Positions 43,656 to 52,194 of a stretch of 64,000 nt of DNA are shown piece after piece. Numbering within the stretch: the stretch's first letter is position 1; the number at the start of each line of letters is the position of its first letter. The stretch covers positions 248,001-312,000 of the forward strand of contig CAWFQA010000004.1 in NCBI GenBank assembly GCA_963817855.1. The letters run 5' to 3'. The notes below the pieces were generated by a model that was not told the DNA's origin, searched no databases, and saw only the letters and a list, made by a program, of their open reading frames with translations. A program made the translations under genes and the position numbers. This DNA is from JAKAAZ01 sp963817855. GTDB taxonomy: Bacteria; Acidobacteriota; Terriglobia; Terriglobales; Acidobacteriaceae.

Positions 43656-45983
43656 CTACCTACGAGCTCCACCCCAGCTCCGCCCTCCCCCACCCGAGCC
43701 GCCACCGCCTCCCCAGCGCTGGCTTTGCGCCGCGCCGCTCATCCGGCTCTCCCGGTCGGCGTCTAGCCCTTGCATGGAGTTGCTTCCGGACGGGCGATAC
43801 TGGCTGGTGCTTTGCGTTGGATGTTGCGAATAGGCTTGGTTGTTCGGATGTTGCTGCTGATAGCTCTGGGCGTTTGCCTGAGTGTTCGGATGCTGTTGCT
43901 GATATGTCTGCGCGTTCTGTTGCGCCTTCTGTTGGTATTGCGAAGTGTTTACATCGCTCCAGCCGCCGCTGCCATTCGACTTTTGCCAGCCTGAGCCGGT
44001 GCTCTTATACACATTTCCGTCGTGGCCGGCGTACATGTCGCCACTTGATGTTTTGCCTGCATAGGCATTGCCTTGAGCCGTCGAGGTGCCATAGGCCCTA
44101 CCACCCTGCGATCCCTGGGCCGAAGCGGTTGTTCCGTATGCGTTGGTGTAATGCTGCGCAGTTGCCGACTTGTTTCCGTTCGAGACGTAAGATTGGCCCC
44201 ACTGTGCACTCGGGCTCGACCCCTGGTGTGTCGCGCCATACGTTCCCGTGTAGGGGTTGTACGCCTGGCCGACGCTCTGCCTTCCATAAGGAGTTGAGAC
44301 TGACGCGGACCGCGCCGATGTCCCTGTATACGGGTTGTACGATGCGCTGCGAGTCGCCGAACCATATGGCCCGTAGGCAGTTTGCGACACGCCATACGCC
44401 CCGTTCGCCGTCCGGTAGTAGGCAGTGCTGCCGTAGGGCATCGGATATGGCCGATACACCGGATATCCACCGATCGGGTATCCGATATAGGGAGGATAGT
44501 AATATCCAGTGCCGTTGGCGACGATGGCTCCCACCGCCGCTCCCATGATAAATGCGCCCATGTATCCGGCCGTATAGCTGGACTGCACATACCCGTTGGA
44601 GGTCGTCACCTGGGTGACGTAAGTGACGTTGTAGACCGGCGAGCTGGGCGGAATCGAATAGATGACTTGTGGGACGGAACTCGCCGTCGTCCACGGGCCG
44701 TTTGGCGTGGTGGAAATGAACCACACTCCCTGCAGGCACAGGTAAAAAACATCGCCCACCTGGATCACCTTGTCCGGGGTGTTGGTTGCGTATTGCATGC
44801 TCGTGCCTTCAATCGGTGCGAACTGCGGATTGCCGGTGTAGCTGACATTGGCGTGCGCTGCCGCTGTCGCGGGGTTAATCACCATGGTGGTTGGAATTTG
44901 CGCGATCAAGACCGCGTCTTTCGCCTCACTGGTCCCCGGGACAGAGGAGAGGATTGCGCTTGCCGGGCTGGATAAGGGAATGTTGGCGAAATCGGGCGGC
45001 AGATTCATCGATGCGAATGTCCACGGTCCGCTCAGAGTCGGCGCGCTGAACCAGCGGCCCGCGGCGAGGTAGTAGTAGGTTTGCGTCGCGCTATAGACAA
45101 AGACGACGCTATCGGTGTTGTTGGCGTACACCAATTGAGTTCCGGGAATTGATGTGTAACTCGGCTGCCCATCGAACAGAATCACCTCCGACGGTACGGT
45201 GCTGTAGAACACAGCCGGAATGATTGAGTTGGCAACTGCTCGAGGTGGAATCTGCTTCCACACCTGGGCAAACTCGGCCGAATAAGGCATCGTGCTGAAA
45301 GCGTATGGCAGCGACATCACTTGTGCCCAGGGACCGTGGAGATCGCTCGCGCTCAACCAGACTTCGCCGACCAACAGATAATAGCGTGCCGTCGATTGCT
45401 CAAAGAACAAAGGCCATTGGGTGTTGACGACGAACTTCACTGTGGTCTTCGGGAAGTCGGCCAGCACCGGTTCCCCGTCTACGCCCAGCAGAATTGCCCG
45501 GGTGTAGCTCACGAAAATCCGGGGCGGATCATTTCTCGTTGCCACCGGCTGCAACGATTGTGGCTTGGGCATGTAGGCGACAACGCGCTCCAGGGAGACA
45601 TTAAGCGTTGGTGGCATGAAGGATCGAACCAGTTGATCCAGCTGCGCCGTTTTTTCTGGATTTTGGCCAGGGAAATAAATTTGATCAATATTGATGTTGT
45701 ACGCAAATACCGTGTGGGTGTCGCTATTGACCTGGGTGGATGCTGTTGCCGACAGTGCCCCAACAACTTGCTTGCCCCCGGCGGGAGTCAGCTGAAACGC
45801 CATGCGCCATTTGATTTCGGTGTAGTTGTTCCATTCATCCACCTGCGGCTGGTAGGCAATCAGCGTTCCGGCGGGTCGGGCGAACTGGCGAGGCCAGCCC
45901 GGATCCTGTGCCCATGCGGTTGCCACCCATGTGAATAGAAACAGAAGAGCGAAAAATGTTGTCCAGATTTTCGAGTTTCGCAT
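43656..45983 (-). CDS. Large secreted protein with Tyr/Gly/Gln-rich low-complexity tail
   Basis: A 775-residue exported protein. The signal peptide (FFALLFLFTWVATAWAQ) is followed by about 420 residues of repeated beta motifs (TARYYLLVGEVWLSASDLHG, TQTYYYLAAGRWFSAPTLSG, DVFYLCLQGVWFISTTPNG), three copies of a W-F/L-S-x-GPW unit. A hydrophobic segment (MGAFIMGAAVGAIVANGTGY) comes next, then 250 residues of Tyr, Gly, Ser and Gln-rich repeats ending GGGGGSGGGGRSWGG. Similar proteins are often annotated as carbohydrate-binding family V/XII, without evidence. A sigma54-type promoter and tandem dyads lie upstream. Confidence 0.8.
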   Translation of the reverse strand: MRNSKIWTTFFALLFLFTWVATAWAQDPGWPRQFARPAGTLIAYQPQVDEWNNYTEIKWRMAFQLTPAGGKQVVGALSATASTQVNSDTHTVFAYNINIDQIYFPGQNPEKTAQLDQLVRSFMPPTLNVSLERVVAYMPKPQSLQPVATRNDPPRIFVSYTRAILLGVDGEPVLADFPKTTVKFVVNTQWPLFFEQSTARYYLLVGEVWLSASDLHGPWAQVMSLPYAFSTMPYSAEFAQVWKQIPPRAVANSIIPAVFYSTVPSEVILFDGQPSYTSIPGTQLVYANNTDSVVFVYSATQTYYYLAAGRWFSAPTLSGPWTFASMNLPPDFANIPLSSPASAILSSVPGTSEAKDAVLIAQIPTTMVINPATAAAHANVSYTGNPQFAPIEGTSMQYATNTPDKVIQVGDVFYLCLQGVWFISTTPNGPWTTASSVPQVIYSIPPSSPVYNVTYVTQVTTSNGYVQSSYTAGYMGAFIMGAAVGAIVANGTGYYYPPYIGYPIGGYPVYRPYPMPYGSTAYYRTANGAYGVSQTAYGPYGSATRSASYNPYTGTSARSASVSTPYGRQSVGQAYNPYTGTYGATHQGSSPSAQWGQSYVSNGNKSATAQHYTNAYGTTASAQGSQGGRAYGTSTAQGNAYAGKTSSGDMYAGHDGNVYKSTGSGWQKSNGSGGWSDVNTSQYQQKAQQNAQTYQQQHPNTQANAQSYQQQHPNNQAYSQHPTQSTSQYRPSGSNSMQGLDADRESRMSGAAQSQRWGGGGGSGGGGRSWGGARR

Positions 45984-46030
45984 CCCAACTCCTTCATCGT
46001 GTGCACACGAGGCCGGTGCTTATGTGGAGA

Positions 46031-46048
46031 AGGCAAGCGGACGTCCGA
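46031..46048 (-). promoter_or_regulatory. Sigma54-type promoter of the 45983 gene
   Basis: On the minus strand CGGACGTCCGCTTGCC has GG at 46046-46045 and GC at 46034-46033, ten bases apart, with TTGC at -12; the -24 reads CGG instead of TGG. The predicted start near 46021 gives a leader of about 38 bases. Confidence 0.6.
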
Positions 46049-46141
46049 ATCGGTTGGAATGCAGGGGTGAATGCAACTCTTTCGATAACAGCCGCTTGCA
46101 TGTTTGCGAGCGGGCTCCGGCAAACGTAAGCGGCGGCCATG

Positions 46142-46178
46142 CACCCGATACGTTGGAGGTCCTCCGAAATGCCGGAGG
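46142..46178. promoter_or_regulatory. Tandem enhancer (UAS) dyads upstream of the 45983 gene
   Basis: CACCCGATACGTTGGAGG (46142-46159) and CCTCCGAAATGCCGGAGG (46161-46178) lie 19 bases apart. The second differs from the best copy by one base. The promoter is about 95 bp away. They lie between the stop of the EBP gene and the start of this gene. Confidence 0.7.
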
Positions 46179-46315
46179 GTGGTTTGCGGCGCAGGACAGA
46201 TCAATCGCAGGAATGGAATGATCCTGTGCGCGACATCGCTAATATTTTAAGGACGGCGGGAATTGGTATCGCACGATCCGCCCACACCCGAGAAAGGCAC
46301 GAGGTCTCGCGATCG

Positions 46316-48295
46316 TTATTTTCTGACGACCCCAAGTTTCTTCATGCGAGCTTCCAATGTTGTCGGCTTCAGCCCCAGTGCTTCGGCTGCGCCTCCGGAG
46401 CCACGCACCCTCCAGCCGGTGCGCTCCAGAATGCGAAAAATGTGATCGCGATCGACTTCCTCAATCTTGGTTCCCACGATGGAGGAAACGCCTGCGCCCC
46501 CAGGCAATTCAGCTTCAAACACGGGTCCCTGGTGAATGATCAGGCTTCGTTCGATCACATTGCGCAGCTCACGCACGTTTCCCGGCCACGCGTACGCTTG
46601 AAATGCTTTCATGGTGCTGGCTCGCACCGAGCTTATGTCGCGACCCATGCGGGAGCCCAGCATCTGCAGAAAATGCCAAGTCAACATGGGAATGTCGTCG
46701 CGTCGTTCGCGCAGCGGGGGCACGCGGATGGGAAATACGTTCAGGCGATAGAAGAGATCTTCGCGGAACTTGCCCTCTCGAACCGCGGCTTCCAGATCGC
46801 GGCTGGTCGCGGCAATCAAGCGCACATCCACGTGGATTGTTTTCGAGCTGCCAAGCCGCTCAAATTCCCCTTCCTGCAGCACGCGCAGCAGCTTCGCCTG
46901 CAGTTCGAGCGGAAGTTCTCCAACTTCGTCCAGAAATATGGTGGAGTGATTTGCGAGCTCGAATCGCCCAATCTCCCGGGTCAGCGCGCCAGTGTAGGCT
47001 CCCCGCTCCCGTCCGAACAGTTCATTTTCCACCAGCGATGCGGGCAAGGCGGCGCAATTCACATTGACCATGGACCGGACGCCGCGTTTGCTGTTCTTGT
47101 GGATGGCTCGGGCCACCAATTCCTTGCCGGACCCGGTCTCCCCCAGCAGCAGCACCGCTGAATCGGTGGGAGCCACCTGTTCGGCGTTCATCAGCACGCG
47201 CAGCAACACCTCGCTCTGCCCTACAATCTCATCGTAGCTCGACTCGAGCTTGATCTCGTGCTTGTAGGAAACCTGCTCTCGCTCCAGATCTTCCTTCATG
47301 ATTCGGATCTGTTCATTCGCCGCCGCCAGGCGCGCGTTCAAGTCAATGATGGCCTGTTCGGAAATTTTGCGGTCGGTGATATCAGTGACCGCGCTCAAAA
47401 TAAGTATTCCATCCCGGGTTTGCATCGGCGATAGCGCCACATCGGCTTGGAATTCGGTGCCGTCTTTCCTTAGACCCCACAACTCCTGACCGGTTCCCAT
47501 GGGCCGCACGGTGGGATTGGCAGCAAATTTCATCCTATTCACCTGTTCGCGCAAACGAGGCGGAACCAGCATCTCGCAACGGTTTCCCAGCAGTTCATCC
47601 TGCGTATACCCAAACGTCAGCGCAGTTCGCGAATTGACCCGAATCATCGTTCCATCCTGATTGGACACAATGACCGCTGTCGGAAAGGACTCGATGGCCA
47701 GCCGTAAACGCTCTTCCGCTTCCAAAACCCGCCGTTCCTGGTTCTGAACCAGCTCGTCTTCAGAACGGATGCGCGCCAGTGAGTTGGCGAAGACCTCCGC
47801 AATCACATGCAGCCGATTTCCAATGTCCTCCGGCCATTTATGGTCGGCTCGAGAGCAGGCGAAGCAGACAAATCCAAGAACCTCGTCTCCGAATTTCAGG
47901 GGCAGAAAAAAAGCGGATTCTATGCCGGAGTGGCAAACGGTCTCCACATCCTTGGCTGCTTCGCTGGAAAATTTGGAGCTACGTCCAAATTGAATGGACT
48001 TACCCCGAAGGATGGAGAACGCCAGCCAGGGAATCTCCTTCTGCGAGAATCTCCGGCCCGATATACTCTTGTTCGCAACCCAGCAGTGAGTGATGACAAA
48101 CAGTTCTGCGGCCTTATCCCACTGCGCCAGGGCGCTGTAATCCAGGCGCAGCGAACCGGAGATTGCTTTTAGCGCTGCATCTATATTGGTATCAAGATGA
48201 GCCCCGTTGGAACTGATGAATGGGAGGGAAATATCAGTAATCAGCCGCTCAAAGTGGCGTGGCTCCTCCCCAGTTGAGATTGGGTGAGCGTTCAT
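46316..48295 (-). CDS. Sigma54-dependent enhancer-binding protein (GAF-PAS-AAA+-HTH)
   Basis: A 659-residue activator of sigma54 RNA polymerase. An N-terminal GAF domain (about residues 17-175) is followed by a PAS domain (about 195-305, SNQDGTMIRVNSRTALTFGY), a helical linker and the AAA+ domain (about 350-590). That domain has Walker A GETGSGKE, the sigma54-contact loop GAYTGA (Tyr for the usual Phe), Walker B STIFLDEVGEL and ATSRDLEAAV. A Fis-type helix-turn-helix closes the protein (EALGLKPTTLEARMKKLG). GAF and PAS suggest a small-molecule or redox signal. The gene has a possible divergent sigma54 promoter upstream, and sites of the shared dyad motif surround it, so it is the best candidate for the regulon's activator. 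Confidence 0.95.
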   Translation of the reverse strand: MNAHPISTGEEPRHFERLITDISLPFISSNGAHLDTNIDAALKAISGSLRLDYSALAQWDKAAELFVITHCWVANKSISGRRFSQKEIPWLAFSILRGKSIQFGRSSKFSSEAAKDVETVCHSGIESAFFLPLKFGDEVLGFVCFACSRADHKWPEDIGNRLHVIAEVFANSLARIRSEDELVQNQERRVLEAEERLRLAIESFPTAVIVSNQDGTMIRVNSRTALTFGYTQDELLGNRCEMLVPPRLREQVNRMKFAANPTVRPMGTGQELWGLRKDGTEFQADVALSPMQTRDGILILSAVTDITDRKISEQAIIDLNARLAAANEQIRIMKEDLEREQVSYKHEIKLESSYDEIVGQSEVLLRVLMNAEQVAPTDSAVLLLGETGSGKELVARAIHKNSKRGVRSMVNVNCAALPASLVENELFGRERGAYTGALTREIGRFELANHSTIFLDEVGELPLELQAKLLRVLQEGEFERLGSSKTIHVDVRLIAATSRDLEAAVREGKFREDLFYRLNVFPIRVPPLRERRDDIPMLTWHFLQMLGSRMGRDISSVRASTMKAFQAYAWPGNVRELRNVIERSLIIHQGPVFEAELPGGAGVSSIVGTKIEEVDRDHIFRILERTGWRVRGSGGAAEALGLKPTTLEARMKKLGVVRK

Positions 48296-48386
48296 GGTTG
48301 ATCGATCCTTTCAGCTCAGCACGTTGAATCGGCACGTTCGAATCGCTTACCTGGAGATGATGGGTCTCCGGCCTCGGGAAAGTTTT

Positions 48387-48404
48387 AGGCAGGCAATGGT
48401 CCAG
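48387..48404 (-). promoter_or_regulatory. Possible sigma54-type promoter of the EBP gene
   Basis: On the minus strand TGGACCATTGCCTGCC has GG at 48402-48401 and GC at 48390-48389, ten bases apart. The -12 reads CTGC instead of TTGC, so this is weaker than the others. It is as far from the central dyads as the divergent 48586 promoter. Confidence 0.4.
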
Positions 48405-48474
48405 GTCACGCAGGGAGGGGGGTGAGGATCAATATACACTTCTGCGTGCTTCAGGAAATAAATTATTCTTGAAT

Positions 48475-48511
48475 TCTCCCAAATATCGTGGGTACTCCCA
48501 AATCTTGGACA
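48475..48511. promoter_or_regulatory. Tandem enhancer (UAS) dyads between the EBP gene and the ABM gene
   Basis: TCTCCCAAATATCGTGGG (48475-48492) and ACTCCCAAATCTTGGACA (48494-48511) are 19 bases apart and match the best copy at 13 and 12 of 18 bases by hand count. They are centred between two divergent GG-N10-GC elements at about 75 bp on either side. Confidence 0.6.
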
Positions 48512-48583
48512 GCGCTGCCGCAACTCCCCCGTCAACGGCGTTACGGAATCATCGTTTTGCATGGCTGCAGGTGGCTCGCGGGT

Positions 48584-48600
48584 TTGGACTTCGCATTGCC
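48584..48600 (+). promoter_or_regulatory. Sigma54-type promoter of the ABM-domain gene
   Basis: TTGGACTTCGCATTGCC has GG at 48586-48587 and GC at 48598-48599, ten bases apart, with TTGC at -12. The predicted start near 48611 gives a 40-base leader to the ATG at 48651. Confidence 0.65.
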
Positions 48601-48650
48601 TATAAAAACACCTAGTCAACTTCTTGCACGTCGAAGGGGGCAGTGTGACC

Positions 48651-48995
48651 ATGGCCGGCGGTCCAACAATCATTGAAGTCGTAGACATCAAGGCTTCCGC
48701 TGAAAAGCGCGAAGAGCTTCGTCGAGCGCTCTCCTCAATATCCGGTCCCACTGAAGCGGAGCCAGGCTGTGTCAGCTGTCAGTTGTACCAGCCGCTCGCC
48801 GACCCAAGCATCGTTCGTGTCGAAACTCACTGGAAGACGGAATGTGATTTTCTTCGTCACCTGCGTTCGGATGCATACAAGAAATTTCTGGTGTTGATGG
48901 AACTGGGTTGCGAACCTCCCACTGTGGAGTTTTATACAGTGTCTGAATTGCGGGGCCTGGGCCTCGTAGAGCTGGCCCGGGAGTTCGTAGAGTGA
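48651..48995 (+). CDS. Antibiotic-biosynthesis-monooxygenase (ABM) fold protein
   Basis: A 114-residue small soluble protein of the ABM/dimeric ferredoxin-like superfamily. The pattern is TIIEVVDIKASAEKREELRR, EPGCVSCQLYQPLADPSIVR and ETHWKTECDFLRHLRSDAYK, which would form the beta-alpha-beta-beta-alpha-beta fold. Members include quinone-modifying monooxygenases, but many are of unknown role and lack catalytic residues. The start at 48651 is chosen over a TTG at 48624; GAAGGGGG lies 12-17 bases upstream. It is the first gene downstream of the 48586 promoter, and the DUF481 gene follows in the same direction. Confidence 0.85.
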   Translation: MAGGPTIIEVVDIKASAEKREELRRALSSISGPTEAEPGCVSCQLYQPLADPSIVRVETHWKTECDFLRHLRSDAYKKFLVLMELGCEPPTVEFYTVSELRGLGLVELAREFVE

Positions 48996-49147
48996 AGGTC
49001 TGGCGTGTCGACGAATCTCAGGAATCCAACTGATTCGATGCAATCCAATTCTGGCCCCGTCAAGATTCATTCATCCGTTCCCAGCGTCGCTGCGGCTCTG
49101 CAATGCGCGGTTTTTCGGGATGAGGCGTCTTGAAGGGAGCCCGTCAG
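48996..49147. other. Short intergenic region
   Basis: About 150 bases between the ABM and DUF481 genes with no clear promoter or terminator; the two may be co-transcribed. Confidence 0.4.
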
Positions 49148-50221
49148 ATGCGGAATCCAATTCGTCGCCTGGCTTTCCTCTTCGGGCTGACCCTGGGCAT
49201 GCTGCTGGTTATGCCGCTGACCGCCGGTGCTGCGAGCAAGCCGGAACGCCGGGACGTAGTGGTGATGAAAAATGGCGATCGCATTACCGGCAAGATCAAA
49301 AGGCTGGATCACGGCCAGCTCTATATAGAGACAACCTATACAGTGGCTCAAATCCCGGTAGATTGGCTGCAGGTGGAGCGAATTGAGAGCACGGCGAAGT
49401 TCCAGCTGGAAATGTCCGGAGGCAAACGCCTGGTCGGCACGATTCAGAAGATACCCACGAAAGAGAATCCGAACCAGGACTTCGTAGTTGAAAACGGAGG
49501 GGTTGAAACTCGCGTCCGGGCTATTGACGTGGTCGCCTTCCAATCGCAGAAAAGCAATTTCTGGCGGCAGCTCAAAGGGTCGGTGAACCTGGGAGCCAGC
49601 TATGTGAGCGGCAGTACAGCGACCTCCCTCAACCTGGATGCCGATACGACATACAATTCAACGAAGTATCAGATTGGCGGTGCGTTAAGTTCCAATTACA
49701 GCAGTCTATCGGGGGCGAACAGTTCAAATCGTCAGGAGGTGTCCAGCTCCTCTGCCCTATATCTGTCGCGCCATGCCTTCGTCGGCAGCGTTCTGGATTT
49801 CCTGACCAGCGCGCAGCAGAGCCTCGATCTTCGCCAGACTTATGGCGGCGGCTATGGACGCTACTTCATCCGCACCAACAACACGCAGTTCTCGTGGTTG
49901 GGAGGTCTGGTGTATGTCAATGAAGCGTACAGTCCAGTATCAGGAATGAACCCAAAGGACCAGAACCTGGAAGGATTGGTCGAACTGAACTATGACTGGT
50001 TCCGCTTTAACACGTCCGAGCTTTCTACGAGCTTCCAGTTGTTTCCTGGGCTCTCCGACGCGGGCCGCTTGCGTTCCAACTTGAACGCAAGCTACTCAGT
50101 CAATTTCCCGCACGATATCGTATTGCGGTTGAACCTGTTTGACACCTTCGACAATCGTCCACCCGAGAATGCGCTGAAGAATCAGTTTGGTATCAGCACC
50201 ACGTTCGGAGTGACGTTCTAA
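49148..50221 (+). CDS. DUF481-family outer-membrane protein
   Basis: A 357-residue exported protein. The signal peptide is MRNPIRRLAFLFGLTLGMLL then VMPLTAGAA. A small SH3-like N-terminal region (DVVVMKNGDRITGKIKRLDH, GQLYIETTYTVAQIPVDW) precedes a DUF481 beta-barrel: SVNLGASYVSGSTATSLNLD, STKYQIGGALSSNYSSL, GGGYGRYFIRTNNTQFSWLG, closing FGISTTFGVTF with a terminal Phe. The start is chosen at 49148, where GGGAG precedes and the signal begins. The role of the family is unknown; salt or acid-induced expression is reported for relatives, which I note only as background. Confidence 0.88.
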   Translation: MRNPIRRLAFLFGLTLGMLLVMPLTAGAASKPERRDVVVMKNGDRITGKIKRLDHGQLYIETTYTVAQIPVDWLQVERIESTAKFQLEMSGGKRLVGTIQKIPTKENPNQDFVVENGGVETRVRAIDVVAFQSQKSNFWRQLKGSVNLGASYVSGSTATSLNLDADTTYNSTKYQIGGALSSNYSSLSGANSSNRQEVSSSSALYLSRHAFVGSVLDFLTSAQQSLDLRQTYGGGYGRYFIRTNNTQFSWLGGLVYVNEAYSPVSGMNPKDQNLEGLVELNYDWFRFNTSELSTSFQLFPGLSDAGRLRSNLNASYSVNFPHDIVLRLNLFDTFDNRPPENALKNQFGISTTFGVTF

Positions 50222-50542
50222 GTTGCGCCAGAGAAATCACCAATTGCCGCCAACGCGGCCTTCAATGTGGTCAGGGGATTCTCCATAATTTCAGCACCTA
50301 GCTTGCGTGGTGTTGGCGCAGTTAGGGTGGCATACCGCGATTCGGTCATTTTCCGTTGGCAGGCCCCAATGCTAAGCGTATGTTTGTTGGGGTAAGGTAG
50401 TCTTTTTGAATTTTCAGGTTTTATCCGCGCAGAGTTAGACGCCGTGGGCAACTGACTGTTCCTGGCCAGAGTCCAACGACTAGTGGCACACTGCCCAGAT
50501 TTTAGGGACTGCTGGGCGCAACCAGAAAAGGAACGGTGATTT
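50222..50542. other. Intergenic region with one long-loop inverted repeat
   Basis: About 320 bases without a gene. CCCCAA (50364-50369) and TTGGGG (50387-50392) form a stem with a 17-base loop. A GG-N10-GC element near 50513 lacks TTGC and has no enhancer sites, so I do not call it a sigma54 promoter. Confidence 0.45.
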
Positions 50543-51274
50543 ATGTCGAAGCAACAAAAGTTTGAACGTTTTGTCGCTGTATCTCTCGGCGTCGCGATGC
50601 TTGCGCTACTGTATCAGCCAGTCGCCAAAGCAGACAGTTCTAAAGAGGAAGCTCGAGTCACAGAGTCGGGCTATGTCATGAAGGACCTGACGAACAGCTC
50701 CAACGGCATCCCCCTGGGCCTCCTGAAAAAGTCGGAATGCGTCATCGTGTTGCCGTCCGTCAAGAAGGCCGGCTTCATCGTCGGCGCGTCCTACGGTCGC
50801 GGCGTCATGACATGCCGGACCGGCCCAAACTTCGATGGCCCATGGAGTGCGCCTACCATGATGCAATCTACCGGCGGCAGCTTCGGCCTGCAGGCTGGCG
50901 GACAATCCACAGACTTCGTCATCCTGGTGACGAATGATTCAGGTGCACGCGCACTGTTGAAGGGCAAGGTCAAGTTGGGGGCTGACGCCAGTGTTGCCGC
51001 TGGCCCGGTGGGCCGTGATGCGGAGGCGGCCACAAACGGGAGCATGAAGGCGGAAATGCTCTCCTACTCCCGCGCACAAGGCGTGTTTGCCGGCGTTTCG
51101 TTATCCGGCGCGACCCTCGGGCCAGATGGCGGTGCCAATGAAAATCTGTATGGCAAAAAAGTCAGCGCTGTTGAGATCGTGCAAAAACACGCGGTTCCTA
51201 TCCCGGTTTCGGCCCATGAACTGTTGACAGTGTTGACGAGGAAAGCGCCAAGCAATCATTCCAAGGGAAAATGA
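50543..51274 (+). CDS. SYLF (YSC84-like) domain lipid-binding protein
   Basis: A 243-residue secreted protein. The N-terminal segment (FVAVSLGVAMLALLYQPVAK) is a signal peptide. The SYLF domain spans about residues 50-225: IPLGLLKKSECVIVLPSVKK, GASYGRGVMTCR, GPWSAPTMMQSTGGSFGLQA, DFVILVTNDSGARALLKGKV and KLGADASVAAGPVGRDAEA. In eukaryotes SYLF binds phosphoinositides; in bacteria the role is unknown, often periplasmic. The start has AAAAGGAACGG upstream. It is monocistronic and closed by a strong terminator at 51.31 kb. Confidence 0.9.
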   Translation: MSKQQKFERFVAVSLGVAMLALLYQPVAKADSSKEEARVTESGYVMKDLTNSSNGIPLGLLKKSECVIVLPSVKKAGFIVGASYGRGVMTCRTGPNFDGPWSAPTMMQSTGGSFGLQAGGQSTDFVILVTNDSGARALLKGKVKLGADASVAAGPVGRDAEAATNGSMKAEMLSYSRAQGVFAGVSLSGATLGPDGGANENLYGKKVSAVEIVQKHAVPIPVSAHELLTVLTRKAPSNHSKGK

Positions 51275-51308
51275 CCGCTGCGCCGATTGCAACGATTGGC
51301 AACCAGAT

Positions 51309-51368
51309 ACCGCACCCTTGATCAAGGTCCGACAATGTCGAACCTTGAATGGGTGCGGTTTTCTGTTT
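51309..51368 (+). terminator. Rho-independent terminator after the SYLF gene
   Basis: ACCGCACCC (51309-51317) pairs with GGGTGCGGT (51351-51359), an inner stem TTGATCAAGGT/ACCTTGAA extends the hairpin, and TTTTCTGTTT follows. Confidence 0.9.
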
Positions 51369-51407
51369 CCGCCCGGTTCCCGCGCTAAGCCTCACATTCC
51401 ACCAACC

Positions 51408-51442
51408 ACTGAAATCCAGTGAAATTTCCGATCAGTCGGAAA
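51408..51442. promoter_or_regulatory. Two adjacent palindromes upstream of yceI-like gene
   Basis: CACTG-AAATC-CAGTG (51408-51422) and TTTCCGA-TCAG-TCGGAAA (51425-51442) lie just upstream of the -35 box. They look like operator or activator sites. The second resembles the sigma54 enhancer motif in its CCGA/TCGG arms but has a different centre, and no sigma54-type promoter is near. Confidence 0.55.
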
Positions 51443-51447
51443 TTATC

Positions 51448-51476
51448 TTGACAGTGTGAAATACGAGGCCTAGCAT
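51448..51476 (+). promoter_or_regulatory. Sigma70-type promoter of the YceI gene
   Basis: TTGACA (51448-51453), a 17-base spacer and TAGCAT (51471-51476). The predicted transcript start (about 51483) lies only about four bases before the ATG at 51487, and no ribosome site is present, so the mRNA may be leaderless. Confidence 0.75.
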
Positions 51477-51486
51477 CGGGCGCACC

Positions 51487-52083
51487 ATGAAACCAATCGG
51501 GCTTTCACTCACATCCTTACTCATGTCCGCCGTGCTGCTGCCATCCCCCGCCCGCGCACAAGCTCCTGTTTTTGAAGTCACACAGCAATCCAGCCAAATC
51601 AAATTCCATGTGCAGTCTTCGATGGATTTAACGGGAAACTTCGACAAATGGGCTGCCACACTAACGTTTTCATCCCCAGACGTAACCACAGGAACGCTTG
51701 ATATCGAAATCCAGGCGGCCAGCGTAAACACCGGAAGCGGAATGAAGAACGGCAAGCTGAAGGACAAGGATTTCTTCGATGTGAAAGAGTATCCAGTGAT
51801 CTCATTCAAGTCGACGAAAGTCGTGCAGACTGGGGCCAATGTTTTTGATATTCCCGGCAACTTCACAATACGTGGGGTGTCCAAACCTGAAACCCTCCAC
51901 CTGACGGTCTCGGGTGTCGGAACAGGTTCCGGTGAGATTGTGGGGACGATGGCTTTCGATCGTAAGGATTACGGGATGAACAAGAATATCCCGTTTATGA
52001 AGATCGCCAACCGGGTGGAAGTGACGGTCGACCTTAAGGGCAAGCGTATCAGCGGACCGCCCCTCGTGCTGAAGAAGTTCTAA
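51487..52083 (+). CDS. YceI-family periplasmic protein
   Basis: A 198-residue secreted protein of the lipocalin-like YceI family, which binds isoprenoid quinones or other hydrophobic molecules in the periplasm. The signal peptide is GLSLTSLLMSAVLLPSPARA with cleavage after RAQ. Family motifs are SSQIKFHVQSSMDLTGNF, TGTLDIEIQAASVNTGSGMK, DFFDVKEYPVISFKSTKV and GNFTIRGVSKPETLHLTV, and the end is RISGPPLVLKKF. There is no ribosome site, and a TTGACA/TAGCAT promoter lies so close that initiation is probably leaderless. Two palindromes upstream suggest regulation. It is monocistronic. Confidence 0.93.
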   Translation: MKPIGLSLTSLLMSAVLLPSPARAQAPVFEVTQQSSQIKFHVQSSMDLTGNFDKWAATLTFSSPDVTTGTLDIEIQAASVNTGSGMKNGKLKDKDFFDVKEYPVISFKSTKVVQTGANVFDIPGNFTIRGVSKPETLHLTVSGVGTGSGEIVGTMAFDRKDYGMNKNIPFMKIANRVEVTVDLKGKRISGPPLVLKKF

Positions 52084-52194
52084 CTCGGCTTCGCTCAATC
52101 GGAACATCATCCGTCACGTCGAATCGAATAGACGCATTCGGGGCAGAACCATTTGAGAGAGAGTGGAGCTGGCAGCAGTGGCGGAGGCGCGATA

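Noticed and set aside
50511..50528. GG-N10-GC element before the SYLF gene
   Set aside because: It lacks TTGC at -12 and has no enhancer pair; GG-N10-GC alone is common by chance.
51425..51442. Palindrome TTTCCGATCAGTCGGAAA as a member of the enhancer family
   Set aside because: The arms are similar but the centre differs, there is no paired copy of the motif, and the nearby promoter is sigma70-type.
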